Part shown: positions 25,831 to 34,528 of the stretch, piece after piece
How positions within the stretch are numbered: the stretch's first letter is position 1
Layout of the letters: each line of letters opens with the position of its first letter
Source of the DNA: Acidobacteriota bacterium
GTDB lineage: Bacteria; Zixibacteria; MSB-5A5; GN15; FEB-12
DNA length: 64,000 nt
NCBI GenBank assembly: GCA_035529075.1
Contig: DATKXK010000010.1
Coordinates: 291,401 to 355,400 of the forward strand
Direction of reading: 5' to 3'
Position numbers and translations under genes: made by a program
Notes under the pieces: generated by a model
Seen by the model: the letters and a program-made list of their open reading frames with translations, nothing else
What the model was told of the DNA's origin: nothing
Databases searched by the model: none

Positions 25831-25884
25831 TTTGGCAAATGTGCCGATAACGCCTCCGGGACAAGATATAGAAGTGAGGTAGAG

Positions 25885-25923
25885 ATGGCAGTAGGATCAG
25901 ACGGCGGTGGTGATACGAACTGA
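25885..25923 (+). CDS. possible 12-codon micro-ORF
   Basis: ATG 25885 follows GAGG by 5 bases and encodes MAVGSDGGGDTN before a TGA. It would be the only ORF in a small transcript that ends in a strong terminator 25 bases later. May be a leader peptide, a tiny protein or chance. Confidence 0.3.
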   Translation: MAVGSDGGGDTN

Positions 25924-25947
25924 CCGCCCGGAAAAGAATGATTTGAC

Positions 25948-25990
25948 GGCCCGGTTGACCTTTAGGTCGATCGGGCCTCTTTCTTGTTGG
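25948..25990 (+). terminator. strong rho-independent terminator of the small transcript
   Basis: GGCCCGGTTGACC (25948-25960) pairs with GGTCGATCGGGCC (25965-25977) through 13 pairs (two wobbles) around a TTTA loop, then TCTTTCTTGTT. It is followed 22 bases later by the yebC promoter-like element, so it insulates yebC. Confidence 0.8.
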
Positions 25991-25998
25991 ACCGTCCC

Positions 25999-26027
25999 TT
26001 GCCAACGGCCTCGCCGTTGATTAAATT
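25999..26027 (+). promoter_or_regulatory. putative yebC promoter
   Basis: TTGCCA (25999-26004), a 17-base spacer, TAAATT (26022-26027). Also within an imperfect structured stretch in which CTTGCCA at 25998-26004 and TGGCAAG near 26034-26040 are inverted. Confidence 0.4.
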
Positions 26028-26095
26028 CCGTTATGGCAAGGCAGGGAATCTGGTGACTTACACGTCGTTTTTCGCAGGCGCTGGGAGGGCCGAGC

Positions 26096-26848
26096 ATGTC
26101 CGGTCATTCAAAATGGTCAACGATTAAGCGAAAGAAGGGTAAAGCCGACCAGGAGCGCGGCAGAATTTTCACCCGTCTGATCAAGGAGATCATTGTAGCG
26201 GCCCGCGAAGGGGGCGGAGATCCCGAAAGCAACACCCGTCTTCGATCCGCCGTCGCGGCGGCCAAAGCGGCCAACATGCCCCAGGACAACATCAAGCGGG
26301 GAATCTTAAAGGGGACGGGCCAGTTGCCGGGCGTCTCGTACGAATCTGCGACCTACGAAGGCTACGGTCCCGGCGGAGTGGCCCTGTACCTCGAAGTGCT
26401 GACTGATAACAGGAATCGAGTAGTGGCCGACATCAGGCATATCCTTTCCAAGTATGGCGGCAACCTCGGGGCGAACGGCTGTGTGGCCTGGATGTTCGAC
26501 AAGAAGGGCGTCGTTACCGTGGATTTGGACGCTGCCGATGAAGACAGCCTGATGGAGATTGTCGTGGACGAGGGAGCCGAGGACATAAAAACGGATTCCG
26601 GGGCGTATGAGGTCTACATGGACCCGGGCGTGCTGGATAATGTCCGGTCCGCCATCGAGGGAAAGGGCATCACGATCGCCTCGGCCGAGGTGACGATGGT
26701 GCCGCAGAGCACGACGAAGCTGGAGACGGAATCCGAAGCCGGTTCGATGCTCAAGATGCTGGAGCTGCTCGAGGAACACGATGACATCCAGAAGGTGTAT
26801 TCCAACTTCGACATCGATCAGGAATTGCTCGAAAAGCTCGCGGGGTGA
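26096..26848 (+). CDS. yebC: YebC/PmpR/TACO1 family regulator
   Basis: 250 residues, standard size: MSGHSKWSTIKRKKGKADQERG opens it, then the RLRSAVAAAKAANMP helix and the FDKKGVVTVD / KTDSGAYEVY strands. The family acts as a transcription regulator or as a ribosome-associated translation factor at polyproline/stall sites. GGGAGG precedes the ATG. It leads the run toward ruvCAB, an order seen in many bacteria. Confidence 0.96.
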   Translation: MSGHSKWSTIKRKKGKADQERGRIFTRLIKEIIVAAREGGGDPESNTRLRSAVAAAKAANMPQDNIKRGILKGTGQLPGVSYESATYEGYGPGGVALYLEVLTDNRNRVVADIRHILSKYGGNLGANGCVAWMFDKKGVVTVDLDAADEDSLMEIVVDEGAEDIKTDSGAYEVYMDPGVLDNVRSAIEGKGITIASAEVTMVPQSTTKLETESEAGSMLKMLELLEEHDDIQKVYSNFDIDQELLEKLAG

Positions 26849-26914
26849 TGCCCGGCGCGTGCGCCGCCCTTGCCGGACGGGCACTGATCCTGACCGGGCG
26901 GACTGGCGGCTTCC

Positions 26915-27691
26915 TTGACCCCGGCACTGAAGAATCTTTCCGGTTTGCTGATAGACCTCGATGGCACCGTTTATGTCGGCGACGAGCCGGTTGCCGGTGC
27001 AGTCGAGGTGATTGATTTCCTGCGGTCGAGAAATATCCCGTTTCGCCTGACCACCAACACAACGACGCGCTCACTTAGCTCCCTTCACGGCAAACTGGTT
27101 TCGATGGGATTGCCCGTTGAGCCCCACGAGATTTTCAGCGTGATACGTGCGGCCGTGGCCTACTTGCGCAGTAAAGGCAAACCCTCGTGTTACCTGTTGC
27201 TGACGGAGGACCCGCGCGGTGATTTCGCCGATTTCCCTCAGTCCGACGAACAGCCGGAGTGTGTCGTAGTCGGTGACATAGGCAAGTACTGGGATTATGA
27301 GCTTGTAAACCGCGTTTTTCGCATGGTGCTGCAGGGGGCCGACCTGGTTGCGCTTCACAAGGGTCGATACTGGCAGACCGAAAGCGGCTTGCAGGTTGAT
27401 ATCGGTGCCTTTGTGGCCGGTCTGGAATATGTAACGGGCAAAGAGGCTGTCGTCATCGGCAAACCGTCGAGATCCTTCTTTCAACTGGCCCTGGAGGATC
27501 TCAACCTTCCGGCCGGTCAGGTAGCGATGGTGGGTGATGATATCGCGTCGGATGTCGGCGGCGCGCAGCAGGCGGGCATGCACGGGATTCTGGTCAGAAG
27601 CGGCAAGTATAGAGAAGAACTGGTGGCACACTCACCGGTGAAACCTGAACTGACTATCGACTCGATCGGTGACCTGGTCGGCCTGTTGTGA
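26915..27691 (+). CDS. HAD-IIA family phosphatase (NagD/LHPP-like)
   Basis: 258 residues with HAD motif I LLIDLDGTVYVGD (about residues 11-23), motif II TTNTTTRS, motif III near IGKPSRSFFQLAL and motif IV MVGDDIASDVGGAQQAG, in the class IIA cap order. Phosphatase for small phosphorylated compounds; substrate not assignable. Only a TTG start (26915) fits; RBS is weak, so the exact start is uncertain. Confidence 0.88.
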   Translation: MTPALKNLSGLLIDLDGTVYVGDEPVAGAVEVIDFLRSRNIPFRLTTNTTTRSLSSLHGKLVSMGLPVEPHEIFSVIRAAVAYLRSKGKPSCYLLLTEDPRGDFADFPQSDEQPECVVVGDIGKYWDYELVNRVFRMVLQGADLVALHKGRYWQTESGLQVDIGAFVAGLEYVTGKEAVVIGKPSRSFFQLALEDLNLPAGQVAMVGDDIASDVGGAQQAGMHGILVRSGKYREELVAHSPVKPELTIDSIGDLVGLL

Positions 27692-27791
27692 GGCCGGGTT
27701 TGCCGGCGTTATCAAGCTGCAAACCCTCACATTGGAGGGCGGGGGCGACTTTTTTATTGGAAATCCGAGCACGGGCGGATATACATGTGGT

Positions 27792-28286
27792 ATGCGAGTG
27801 CTTGGTATCGACCCCGGGCTGAACGTGACCGGTTACGGGGTTCTTGACGGAGACGACAGGCAGGTTCGGCTTGTCGAGGCAGGCGTTGTCCGGACCGATT
27901 CTTCGGCGCCGATGGCTGATCGTCTGCGAGAAATAGCCGCGCAGATGGACCAACTTATCGGCCAGTTCCGGCCGGACGCGGTGGCGGTGGAGGACCTGTA
28001 TTCGCATTATGCGCACCCGAAGACAGCCATAATCATGGGCCACGCGCGCGGCGTGGTGTTTCTCAAGGCCGGTGAGGCGGGCATCGAGGTGCACCAGTAC
28101 GGGGCGACCCGCGTCAAGAAATCGCTGACCGGCAACGGCCGGGCCACCAAGCGGCAAATGCAACTGATGATCCGGTCGACGCTCGGTCTGAATACGATTC
28201 CGGAACCGGACGATGCCGCGGATGCCCTGGCCACGGCCCTATGCCATTGCCGGACGCTTGGCAGCAGAGAGGCGGTCCTGCCGTGA
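27792..28286 (+). CDS. ruvC: Holliday junction resolvase RuvC
   Basis: 164 residues from ATG 27792, placed so the protein begins MRVLGIDPGLNVTGYG. Acidic catalytic residues are seen as Asp7 (GIDPG), Glu (AVEDLYSHYAHP) and two Asp in EPDDAADALATALCH. Cleaves four-way junctions. Its TGA overlaps the ruvA start (GTGA). Confidence 0.97.
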   Translation: MRVLGIDPGLNVTGYGVLDGDDRQVRLVEAGVVRTDSSAPMADRLREIAAQMDQLIGQFRPDAVAVEDLYSHYAHPKTAIIMGHARGVVFLKAGEAGIEVHQYGATRVKKSLTGNGRATKRQMQLMIRSTLGLNTIPEPDDAADALATALCHCRTLGSREAVLP

Positions 28287-28930
28287 TCAGTCGTTTGCGA
28301 GGCACTCTTGTGCAGGTGCATGACCAGCACGCGCTGGTTGAAAACGGCGGTTTGTACTACGAAGTGCTTCTGCCGTCGGCCCTGGCCGACCGCCTCAGGA
28401 ACGATGGGCACGTCAGTCACGAGATCGTTTTTGAGACGATTTACTATATCGAAGCGGGTGACAGGAAATCCAGCCATTTTCCGCGTCTCGTGGGCTTTAC
28501 CGATCCGATCGATCGTGAGTTCTTTTCGCTGTTCACTCAGGTGCCGGGCCTCGGCGTGAAGAAGGCTCTCAAGTCGCTTATCATACCTATCAGCGATATC
28601 GCAACGGCGATTGAAGGCAAAGATGCCGCCTGTCTGTGTCGGCTTCCCGGTGTGGGAGGTCGGCTGGCCGAAAAGATTATCGCCGAACTCAACGGCAAGA
28701 CGGCCAAGTTTGCCCTGTCGAAGGTGCGTGAGCCGTTAGCCGCAAGCGAACAGCGCCCCGTCCCGCTGGCTGAAGACGCACTGGAGGTCCTGTTGCAGCT
28801 TCAGTACGGTCGGCGCGAGGCCCAGGAAATGATCCGTGAGGCGATGCAGGCAAACCAGACAATACGGAGTGCGGAACAGCTTATCACTGAGATCTTCAGG
28901 AACGAACGGCAGGCGAAGGTCAAGTCCTGA
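28283..28930 (+). CDS. ruvA: Holliday junction branch migration protein RuvA
   Basis: 215 residues from GTG 28283. Begins with the OB-fold [19 protein letters not shown], then tandem helix-hairpin-helix motifs ([14 protein letters not shown] and [17 protein letters not shown]) and a C-terminal helical domain that contacts RuvB. Tetramer that clamps the junction. Overlaps ruvC by 4 bases and ruvB by 1. Confidence 0.96.
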   Translation: MISRLRGTLVQVHDQHALVENGGLYYEVLLPSALADRLRNDGHVSHEIVFETIYYIEAGDRKSSHFPRLVGFTDPIDREFFSLFTQVPGLGVKKALKSLIIPISDIATAIEGKDAACLCRLPGVGGRLAEKIIAELNGKTAKFALSKVREPLAASEQRPVPLAEDALEVLLQLQYGRREAQEMIREAMQANQTIRSAEQLITEIFRNERQAKVKS

Positions 28931-29958
28931 TGACGCGCGATCGCATAGTATCCGGCACGCAGCTTACACCGCAAGAAGACCTCACGCAATTCTCTCTGCG
29001 CCCGAAGGTGCTCAATGAATATATAGGTCAGCAGGAGTTACGCGAGAAACTTGAAGTATTACTTCAGGCCGCAAAGGGGCGAGGCGAGCCAATCGAGCAC
29101 GTGCTGCTCTACGGCCCCCCGGGGCTGGGCAAGACCACTCTGGCACACATCATAGCGCGCGAGATGGGCGCCCGGATTGTCTCGACCTCAGGGCCCGCGC
29201 TGCAGCGAACCGGCGATCTGATGGGCATTCTGACCAACCTTGCAGCCGGTGACGTTCTTTTCATCGATGAGATCCATCGGCTCTCCTCGGTCATCGAGGA
29301 GTTCATTTACCCGGCGATGGAAGACTTCAAGGTGGATTTCGTCGTTGACAAGGGTGCTTTTGCAAAAGTCATCAACATTCCGCTGAACCGGTTTACGCTG
29401 GTGGGTGCGACCACGCGCGCCGGTATGCTGACAGCTCCGCTGAGAGACCGGTTCGGCCTGTACTACCATATCGACTTCTACCCGCCTGAGGATCTCGAAG
29501 AGATAGTGATGCGCTCGGCCGGGCTTCTGGAGATCGAGATTGACCGCGAGGCCGCGCGGGTGATTTCACGGCGGTCCCGCGGTACGCCGCGCATCGCCAA
29601 CCGACTGCTGCGGCGGGTGCGTGATTTTGCCGCGGTGAAGGCGGACGGTTTGACGAACGCCAAGATCGCTGAACAAGCCCTGGATGCCGAGGGGGTGGAC
29701 TCGGCCGGCCTGGACAACCTTGACCGAAAGCTCCTTCGGGTTATTATTGACTACTACAAGGGCGGTCCGGTCGGGATCGAAGCCCTTGCCGCTACGCTCA
29801 GTGAAGAAGCGGACACGCTGGTGGACATGGTGGAGCCGTACCTGCTCAAGATAGGTTTTGTGCAGCGGACCAGGCGCGGTCGGGTGGCATCGGAAGACGC
29901 GGCCCGGCACCTCGGGTCACAGCTTCCTTCGGCCGGTACGCAGCAACGCCTGTTCTGA
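28930..29958 (+). CDS. ruvB: Holliday junction branch migration helicase RuvB
   Basis: 342 residues. AAA+ motor with Walker [19 protein letters not shown] (about 58-75), Walker [18 protein letters not shown], sensor 1 [14 protein letters not shown], an arginine finger in [10 protein letters not shown] and a C-terminal winged helix ([20 protein letters not shown]). Drives branch migration with RuvA. Confidence 0.98.
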   Translation: MTRDRIVSGTQLTPQEDLTQFSLRPKVLNEYIGQQELREKLEVLLQAAKGRGEPIEHVLLYGPPGLGKTTLAHIIAREMGARIVSTSGPALQRTGDLMGILTNLAAGDVLFIDEIHRLSSVIEEFIYPAMEDFKVDFVVDKGAFAKVINIPLNRFTLVGATTRAGMLTAPLRDRFGLYYHIDFYPPEDLEEIVMRSAGLLEIEIDREAARVISRRSRGTPRIANRLLRRVRDFAAVKADGLTNAKIAEQALDAEGVDSAGLDNLDRKLLRVIIDYYKGGPVGIEALAATLSEEADTLVDMVEPYLLKIGFVQRTRRGRVASEDAARHLGSQLPSAGTQQRLF

Positions 29959-30075
29959 AGTTTGATGAGAATCACGCTGGTGACAACTACAGGCTGTATT
30001 ATTCCGGCCGGGGAATTGCGCCGCGCTTGATGAATTTGTGCTCAACTGGACCGACACGGGGAGATAAACTCGCTG

Positions 30076-30363
30076 ATGGCAAATGAGGATTTCAAGCTGC
30101 TGATACAGTCGCTCGGCGGGCGGCTGACAAAGGGTAGCGAAGATGGCGTGGCAGTGGTGCACGTGCTGATGACTGAGACGGTGAAGTTCCGGGACAAGCT
30201 CAAAGAGGAAACCGGCGAAATCCTGACCGTCGGGGATACCCGCGTCGCGCTCGATGCCCTGGAATGCCGACTTAACGGAAAACCTCTCCCGGAAGGTCTG
30301 ACACCGGAACAGGCGGCCCTGGCCCAGATATATGTTGACCGGCTTACCTTGTTCAAGGGCTGA
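30076..30363 (+). CDS. small conserved-looking protein of unknown function
   Basis: 95 residues, soluble, mixed alpha/beta in appearance (NEDFKLLIQSLGGRL, AVVHVLMTETVKFRDKLKEE, ALDALECRLNGKPLPEGLTP). No family recognised. It sits between ruvB and a DUF2905 gene on the same strand, in the usual ruvB-to-queA interval, and uses the same codon style, so it is probably real. Confidence 0.6.
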   Translation: MANEDFKLLIQSLGGRLTKGSEDGVAVVHVLMTETVKFRDKLKEETGEILTVGDTRVALDALECRLNGKPLPEGLTPEQAALAQIYVDRLTLFKG

Positions 30364-30393
30364 AGAGCTTGATCGACGGAAATCGGGTGTTCG

Positions 30394-30615
30394 ATGCTCG
30401 ACCAGATCGGCAAAGTCCTGATCGTCGCCGGAGCGGTGATCGCGCTGTTCGGGCTGGTCCTGTTGCTGGCCGGGCGCGTTCCGTTTTTCGGCAAGCTGCC
30501 CGGCGATCTCGTGTTCCGCGGCAGGCACGTTACGATCTATGTCCCGCTTGTGACCATGCTGCTGATCTCGCTGGCGGTCACGATCCTTCTTAACCTTTTC
30601 GGTCGGGGACGGTGA
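30394..30615 (+). CDS. DUF2905 family membrane protein
   Basis: 73 residues: two membrane helices (VLIVAGAVIALFGLVLLLA and VPLVTMLLISLAVTILLNL) joined by FFGKLPGDLVFRGRHVTIY, the DUF2905 signature loop. Commonly found between ruvB and queA. Function unknown. Confidence 0.9.
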   Translation: MLDQIGKVLIVAGAVIALFGLVLLLAGRVPFFGKLPGDLVFRGRHVTIYVPLVTMLLISLAVTILLNLFGRGR

Positions 30616-30621
30616 GCGGGC

Positions 30622-31662
30622 GTGGAACTGTCCCTTTTTGACTATCACCTGCCAAAAGAACTGATCGCACAGTTTCCGTCGGGACGGCGAGATCAGTCGC
30701 GTCTGCTCGCGTATGATCGGAACGGCGGCCGGATAGACCATCTGAAGTTCCGCCGCCTCGTCTCGTTTCCGAAAAAGGGGGACGCCCTCGTTGTGAACAA
30801 TACGAAAGTGTTCAAAGCGCGGCTTCTGGGCAGGCGGAAAACCGGAGGACGGGTTGAGACCCTTCTTGTGCGGAAAGCTGCCGGGCGTGCAGGTGAGGTA
30901 TGGGAAGCACTCCTCAAGCCTTCAAGCCGCCTGTCTGAGGGTGAGGAAGTTCTATTCGGAGAAGGTGATCACCTGCTGCTCCAGGCTGATGTCGGGGGCG
31001 GGCGCTGGCTGGTTCATTTCGCGTCCGGGGCCGTTCGAGAGCGAATCATCCGCCGGTATGGTCATGTCCCGTTGCCGCCGTATATCGCCCGCCAGGACCG
31101 GCCCTCGGATATCCGGCGTTACCAGACCCTGTTTGCGGCCGGAGACCGGGTGGGGGCCATCGCTGCTCCTACGGCCGGGTTTCACTTTACGCGGCCGATT
31201 CTCCGGGCGCTTGAAGCCAAAGGGGTCAGGATTGTCGAACTGACGCTGCACGTGGGGCCGGGCACTTTCAAGCCCATCCAGTGCCGGGATATTGGCGATC
31301 ACGTCGTCGATCCGGAGATGGCCGAGCTGTCGTCGTCGTCGGCGACGGTCTTGAACCGTGTACGCGCGGCAGGGGGCGCCGTCTACGCGGTCGGGACCAC
31401 CGCCGTCAGAACGCTGGAGTCGGCCAGGCTGGTCGGCGGGAGACTTCAGCCGTTCGGCGGGATGGTTGACCTTTACATCAAGCCGGGGTTCCGGTTTCGG
31501 GTGGTGGATCATCTGATCACCAATTTCCACCTGCCCCAGTCGTCGCTGCTGGTGCTGGTGGCGGCCTTTGCAGGGCGCGAACAGATTCTCAGCGTCTATC
31601 GTGAAGCCATCAAGCAGCGGTATCGTTTCTACAGCTACGGTGACGCCATGCTGATCTTATAA
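30622..31662 (+). CDS. queA: tRNA preQ1(34) S-adenosylmethionine ribosyltransferase-isomerase
   Basis: 346 residues. Transfers ribosyl from SAM to preQ1-modified tRNA to make epoxyqueuosine. Opening LSLFDYHLPKELIAQFP and motifs VVNNTKVFKARLLGRR, AAPTAGFHFT and TLHVGPGTFKP match QueA, and ITNFHLPQSSLLVLVAAFAG is near the C-terminus. GTG start at 30622, 6 bases after the DUF2905 gene. Confidence 0.97.
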   Translation: MELSLFDYHLPKELIAQFPSGRRDQSRLLAYDRNGGRIDHLKFRRLVSFPKKGDALVVNNTKVFKARLLGRRKTGGRVETLLVRKAAGRAGEVWEALLKPSSRLSEGEEVLFGEGDHLLLQADVGGGRWLVHFASGAVRERIIRRYGHVPLPPYIARQDRPSDIRRYQTLFAAGDRVGAIAAPTAGFHFTRPILRALEAKGVRIVELTLHVGPGTFKPIQCRDIGDHVVDPEMAELSSSSATVLNRVRAAGGAVYAVGTTAVRTLESARLVGGRLQPFGGMVDLYIKPGFRFRVVDHLITNFHLPQSSLLVLVAAFAGREQILSVYREAIKQRYRFYSYGDAMLIL

Positions 31663-31680
31663 TTAGCTTTGCCGCTAATT
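31661..31680. repeat. perfect inverted repeat between queA and ispD
   Basis: AATTAGC-TTTGCC-GCTAATT straddles the queA stop region, next to a TATAAT (31658-31663). It could be an operator or a weak hairpin at the operon boundary. Confidence 0.35.
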
Positions 31681-31704
31681 CCGTCCGCCCTATATTCAAA
31701 CGCG

Positions 31705-32394
31705 ATGAACGTCACGGCACTAATTGTAGCCGCCGGGAAGTCCGAACGCTTCGGCGGCGCCGCGCCCAAGCAGTTTCGGGAGCTCTGCGGCCGGCCTCTC
31801 CTGACCTGGACGATCAGCCGCTTCGAAACGGCCTCGTCGATTGACCGGATTGTCCTTGTTGTCTCGGAAGAGCACCTGCTTTTCGCCGGTGAGAAGGTCG
31901 TGGATCCTTACGGTTTTTCAAAGGTTATCAAGATTGTCAAGGGAGGTGACACGCGGCAGGAGTCGGTGCGGCTCGGTCTGGAGTCCCTGCCCGTCTCGAC
32001 CCGGTTCGTGGCCATACATGACGGCGCTCGGCCCGTCGTTTCCCCGCGTGATATCGACCGCGTGGTGGAAGCAGCAACGGTCGACCGTGCAGCCATGCTG
32101 GCGCTGCCCGCCGGTGACACGGTCAAGCGAGTGCGGGATAAGCTGGTCATCAGTACTCTCGACAGGGATTCACTGTACCTGGCACAGACGCCGCAGGTGT
32201 TTCAATACGACCTGATTGTCTCGGCCCACCGGGAGTTCAGCGAGAGTGACGCGGCCACTGACGACGCGGCGCTCGTTGAAAGGAAAGGCTTCAAGGTGCG
32301 CGTGGTGGAACCCGAAAGCCCGAACATCAAAGTGACGACACCGGAGGACCTGGTCGCGGCGTCGGCCTTCCTGCAGGAGGAAGGGCATGAGTGA
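31705..32394 (+). CDS. ispD: 2-C-methyl-D-erythritol 4-phosphate cytidylyltransferase
   Basis: 229 residues from ATG 31705, where the nucleotide-binding TALIVAAGKSERFGGAAPKQF begins. Also FVAIHDGARPVVSPRDIDRV and AQTPQVFQYDLIVSAH, typical for IspD. Third step of the MEP isoprenoid pathway. Its end overlaps ispF by 8 bases. Confidence 0.96.
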   Translation: MNVTALIVAAGKSERFGGAAPKQFRELCGRPLLTWTISRFETASSIDRIVLVVSEEHLLFAGEKVVDPYGFSKVIKIVKGGDTRQESVRLGLESLPVSTRFVAIHDGARPVVSPRDIDRVVEAATVDRAAMLALPAGDTVKRVRDKLVISTLDRDSLYLAQTPQVFQYDLIVSAHREFSESDAATDDAALVERKGFKVRVVEPESPNIKVTTPEDLVAASAFLQEEGHE

Positions 32395-32875
32395 ACTGCG
32401 TATAGGGCAGGGTTTCGATATTCACCGTCTGGTGGCCGGCCGGGACCTGGTGATCGGCGGCATCCGGATCGACTTTGAAAAAGGGCTCGAGGGCCACAGT
32501 GATGCCGACGTTCTGTTGCACGCCATTATTGACGCCCTTCTGGGGGCGGCCGGCCTGCCCGACATAGGCCGCCAGTTTCCGCCGAGCGACCCCGCATACC
32601 GAAATGCCGACTCCGCGGAACTGCTCGGCACCGTGGTTTCTCTCGTCCGCCGGGCCGGGTACAAGGCCATCATCAACGTGGACAGCACCATACTGGCGGA
32701 GAGGCCGGCCATGCATCCGCACGTTCCGGCCATGAAGGAGAAGATCGCCCGGGTGCTGGACGTGGCTGAAGACCGAATAAGTATCAAGGCCACGACGTGC
32801 GAGCGCCTGGGTGCGGTCGGCCGAGAGGAAGGAATAGCCGCCCTGGCAGTCTGTCTGATCGCGCGCGATGAATGA
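32387..32875 (+). CDS. ispF: 2-C-methyl-D-erythritol 2,4-cyclodiphosphate synthase
   Basis: 162 residues with the IspF zinc and substrate motifs GQGFDIHRLV (Asp-x-His), LEGHSDADVLLHAIIDALLGA and the C-terminal KATTCERLGAVGREEGIAALA. Follows IspD in the MEP pathway after IspE, which is not in the window. Overlaps ispD and the DedA gene. Confidence 0.97.
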   Translation: MSELRIGQGFDIHRLVAGRDLVIGGIRIDFEKGLEGHSDADVLLHAIIDALLGAAGLPDIGRQFPPSDPAYRNADSAELLGTVVSLVRRAGYKAIINVDSTILAERPAMHPHVPAMKEKIARVLDVAEDRISIKATTCERLGAVGREEGIAALAVCLIARDE

Positions 32876-33500
32876 TTCCCTGGTCCATATCAACGAGTAT
32901 CTCGACCTGCTGTTCGCTTACGGGCCGGTGTGGGTCTATGTCGTAGTTTTCTCGGCTTGCTTTGTCGAGAACCTGTTTCCACCTTTTCCCGGTGACACTT
33001 TCATTTTAGCCGGTGGCGGCCTGGTCGCGGTGGGGCGGCTTGACCTGGCCTTGTGCCTTCTGTCGGTTATCTCCGGGGGGTTGTGCTCGGTCATGTTGCT
33101 GTACGTGTTAGGGCGGAAATACGGGCGCAGTTTTTTTATCAGGAAGGACTATCGGTACTTCTCGGCGTCCGATATATACCGTATGGAGTCGGGCTTTCGA
33201 CGCTGGGGTGTGTTGCTGCTGGTGTTTTCGCGGTTTGTGGTCGGAGCCCGTTCAGCCCTGGCACTCGTGGCCGGGATAGGCCGTTACCCGGTGCTCGGGA
33301 TGTTCATGTATTCGCTGATATCCTACTTTTTGTTTACCGGACTGGTCATGTATATTGCCCTCGTGCTGGTCGAGAACATCGAGGCTGTAGCCGGATACTT
33401 CAGGACGTACGAACTCGTAATCTGGCCGATACTGATCGTCCTGGTTATCGTGTGGGTGGTGCGAAGAATCGGGAAACGCAGGAAAGCGGGTGCGGCGTGA
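32868..33500 (+). CDS. DedA/VTT family membrane protein
   Basis: 210 residues, with the FPGDTFILAGGGLVAVG segment of the VTT domain and a RFVVGARSALALVAGIGR membrane-associated motif. About five membrane helices. Family members scramble or flip lipids such as undecaprenyl phosphate or phospholipids; substrate unknown. Overlaps ispF by 8 bases and ddl by 4, so it is translated as part of this unit. Confidence 0.93.
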   Translation: MNDSLVHINEYLDLLFAYGPVWVYVVVFSACFVENLFPPFPGDTFILAGGGLVAVGRLDLALCLLSVISGGLCSVMLLYVLGRKYGRSFFIRKDYRYFSASDIYRMESGFRRWGVLLLVFSRFVVGARSALALVAGIGRYPVLGMFMYSLISYFLFTGLVMYIALVLVENIEAVAGYFRTYELVIWPILIVLVIVWVVRRIGKRRKAGAA

Positions 33501-34522
33501 GGGTTCTGTTGCTGGCCGGGGGCACGTCGAGCGAACGGGAGGTCTCGATGACCACCGGGAAAGCCATACATGAGTCACTGCGCCGCCAGGGCCATGAAGT
33601 GCTGGCTATCGATCCCGCCTCCGGCAGGACGCTGCTGGACCATGACGGGAAATTCCTCGAAGACCCGGAGGCCGGGCGGTCGCAGGCAGGCTCGGCCGTG
33701 GCGGTGCGGCCGACGGCGCTGGTGACCGGTCTGAACAGGGAAGAGTACGATAACATAGACCTGGTCTTTCTTGCGCTCCACGGGGGCACCGGTGAGAACG
33801 GTTCCATTCAGAACCTGCTTGAGCTCTCGGGCAAGCGATTCACCGGGTCATCCATGGTCGCTTCGGCCATTGCCATGAACAAGGCCGTCTCCAAACGCCT
33901 GTTCAGTTCGGTGGGTGTCGCCACGCCGGAGTGGGAACTTTACAGCCTGAAACGGGATGACTCCGTCGAGGAGTTGTCCGAAGCCATAATCGAGGACTTT
34001 AACTTTCCGGTGATCGTCAAGCCCAACGCCAGTGGGTCGACGGTTGGTCTCACAAAAGTGGACGGTCCGGAGGGGCTGGCCGGGGCGCTTAAGCGCGCCG
34101 CCGCTGAAGGCCGGGATATTCTGGTGGAACGCTATATCAAGGGGCGCGAGATTACCGTCGCCGTACTTGACGGCCACGCCTTCCCGGTGGTCGAAATCAT
34201 TCCCAAGAACGAGTTATACGACTACGAGGCCAAGTACACCAAGGGGAAATCGGAATACGTGGCGCCGGCGATAATCGCGGAGAGCCTGAGCCGCCAGGTC
34301 CGCAATGCGGCAGTCGCCGTCTATCAAGCCATCGGTGCCTCGGGGCTGGCGCGTGTAGACTTCGTGCTGGCCGAGCCCGATACGTATTACTGTCTTGAGT
34401 TGAATACACTTCCCGGAATGACCGGTCTGTCCCTTGCCCCCATGGCTGCCGGCTGCGAAGGCATCAGCTTTGACGAGCTTGTCACCATGATTATCAAGTC
34501 AGCTTTGAAACGGTCCCATTGA
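33497..34522 (+). CDS. ddl: D-alanine--D-alanine ligase
   Basis: 341 residues from GTG 33497 (MRVLLLAGGTSSEREVSMTT). ATP-grasp features: LALHGGTGENGSIQNLLEL, SGKRFTGSSMVASAIAMNKA, FPVIVKPNASGSTVGLTKV, GREITVAVLDGHAFPVVEI, the substrate loop YDYEAKYTKGKSEYVAPA and CLELNTLPGMTGLSLAPM. Makes the peptidoglycan dipeptide. Overlaps the DedA gene by GTGA. Confidence 0.97.
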   Translation: MRVLLLAGGTSSEREVSMTTGKAIHESLRRQGHEVLAIDPASGRTLLDHDGKFLEDPEAGRSQAGSAVAVRPTALVTGLNREEYDNIDLVFLALHGGTGENGSIQNLLELSGKRFTGSSMVASAIAMNKAVSKRLFSSVGVATPEWELYSLKRDDSVEELSEAIIEDFNFPVIVKPNASGSTVGLTKVDGPEGLAGALKRAAAEGRDILVERYIKGREITVAVLDGHAFPVVEIIPKNELYDYEAKYTKGKSEYVAPAIIAESLSRQVRNAAVAVYQAIGASGLARVDFVLAEPDTYYCLELNTLPGMTGLSLAPMAAGCEGISFDELVTMIIKSALKRSH

Positions 34523-34528
34523 CTACCT

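Larger units (their letters stand above)
25837..25990 (+). ncRNA. predicted ~150-nt transcript of unknown class
   Basis: Bounded by a promoter-like pair at 25802-25830 and a strong terminator at 25948-25990. It includes a GGCA-AATG-TGCC mini-hairpin near its 5' end and a 12-codon ORF with a ribosome-binding site. It does not match any riboswitch consensus I can recognise. The other parts of the 25.55-26.10 kb gap show no coding potential. Confidence 0.4.

Noticed and set aside
33053-33496. N-terminal extension of ddl upstream of GTG 33497
   Set aside because: This stretch is antiphase to the conserved DedA coding sequence; ligase homology begins at MRVLLLAGG.
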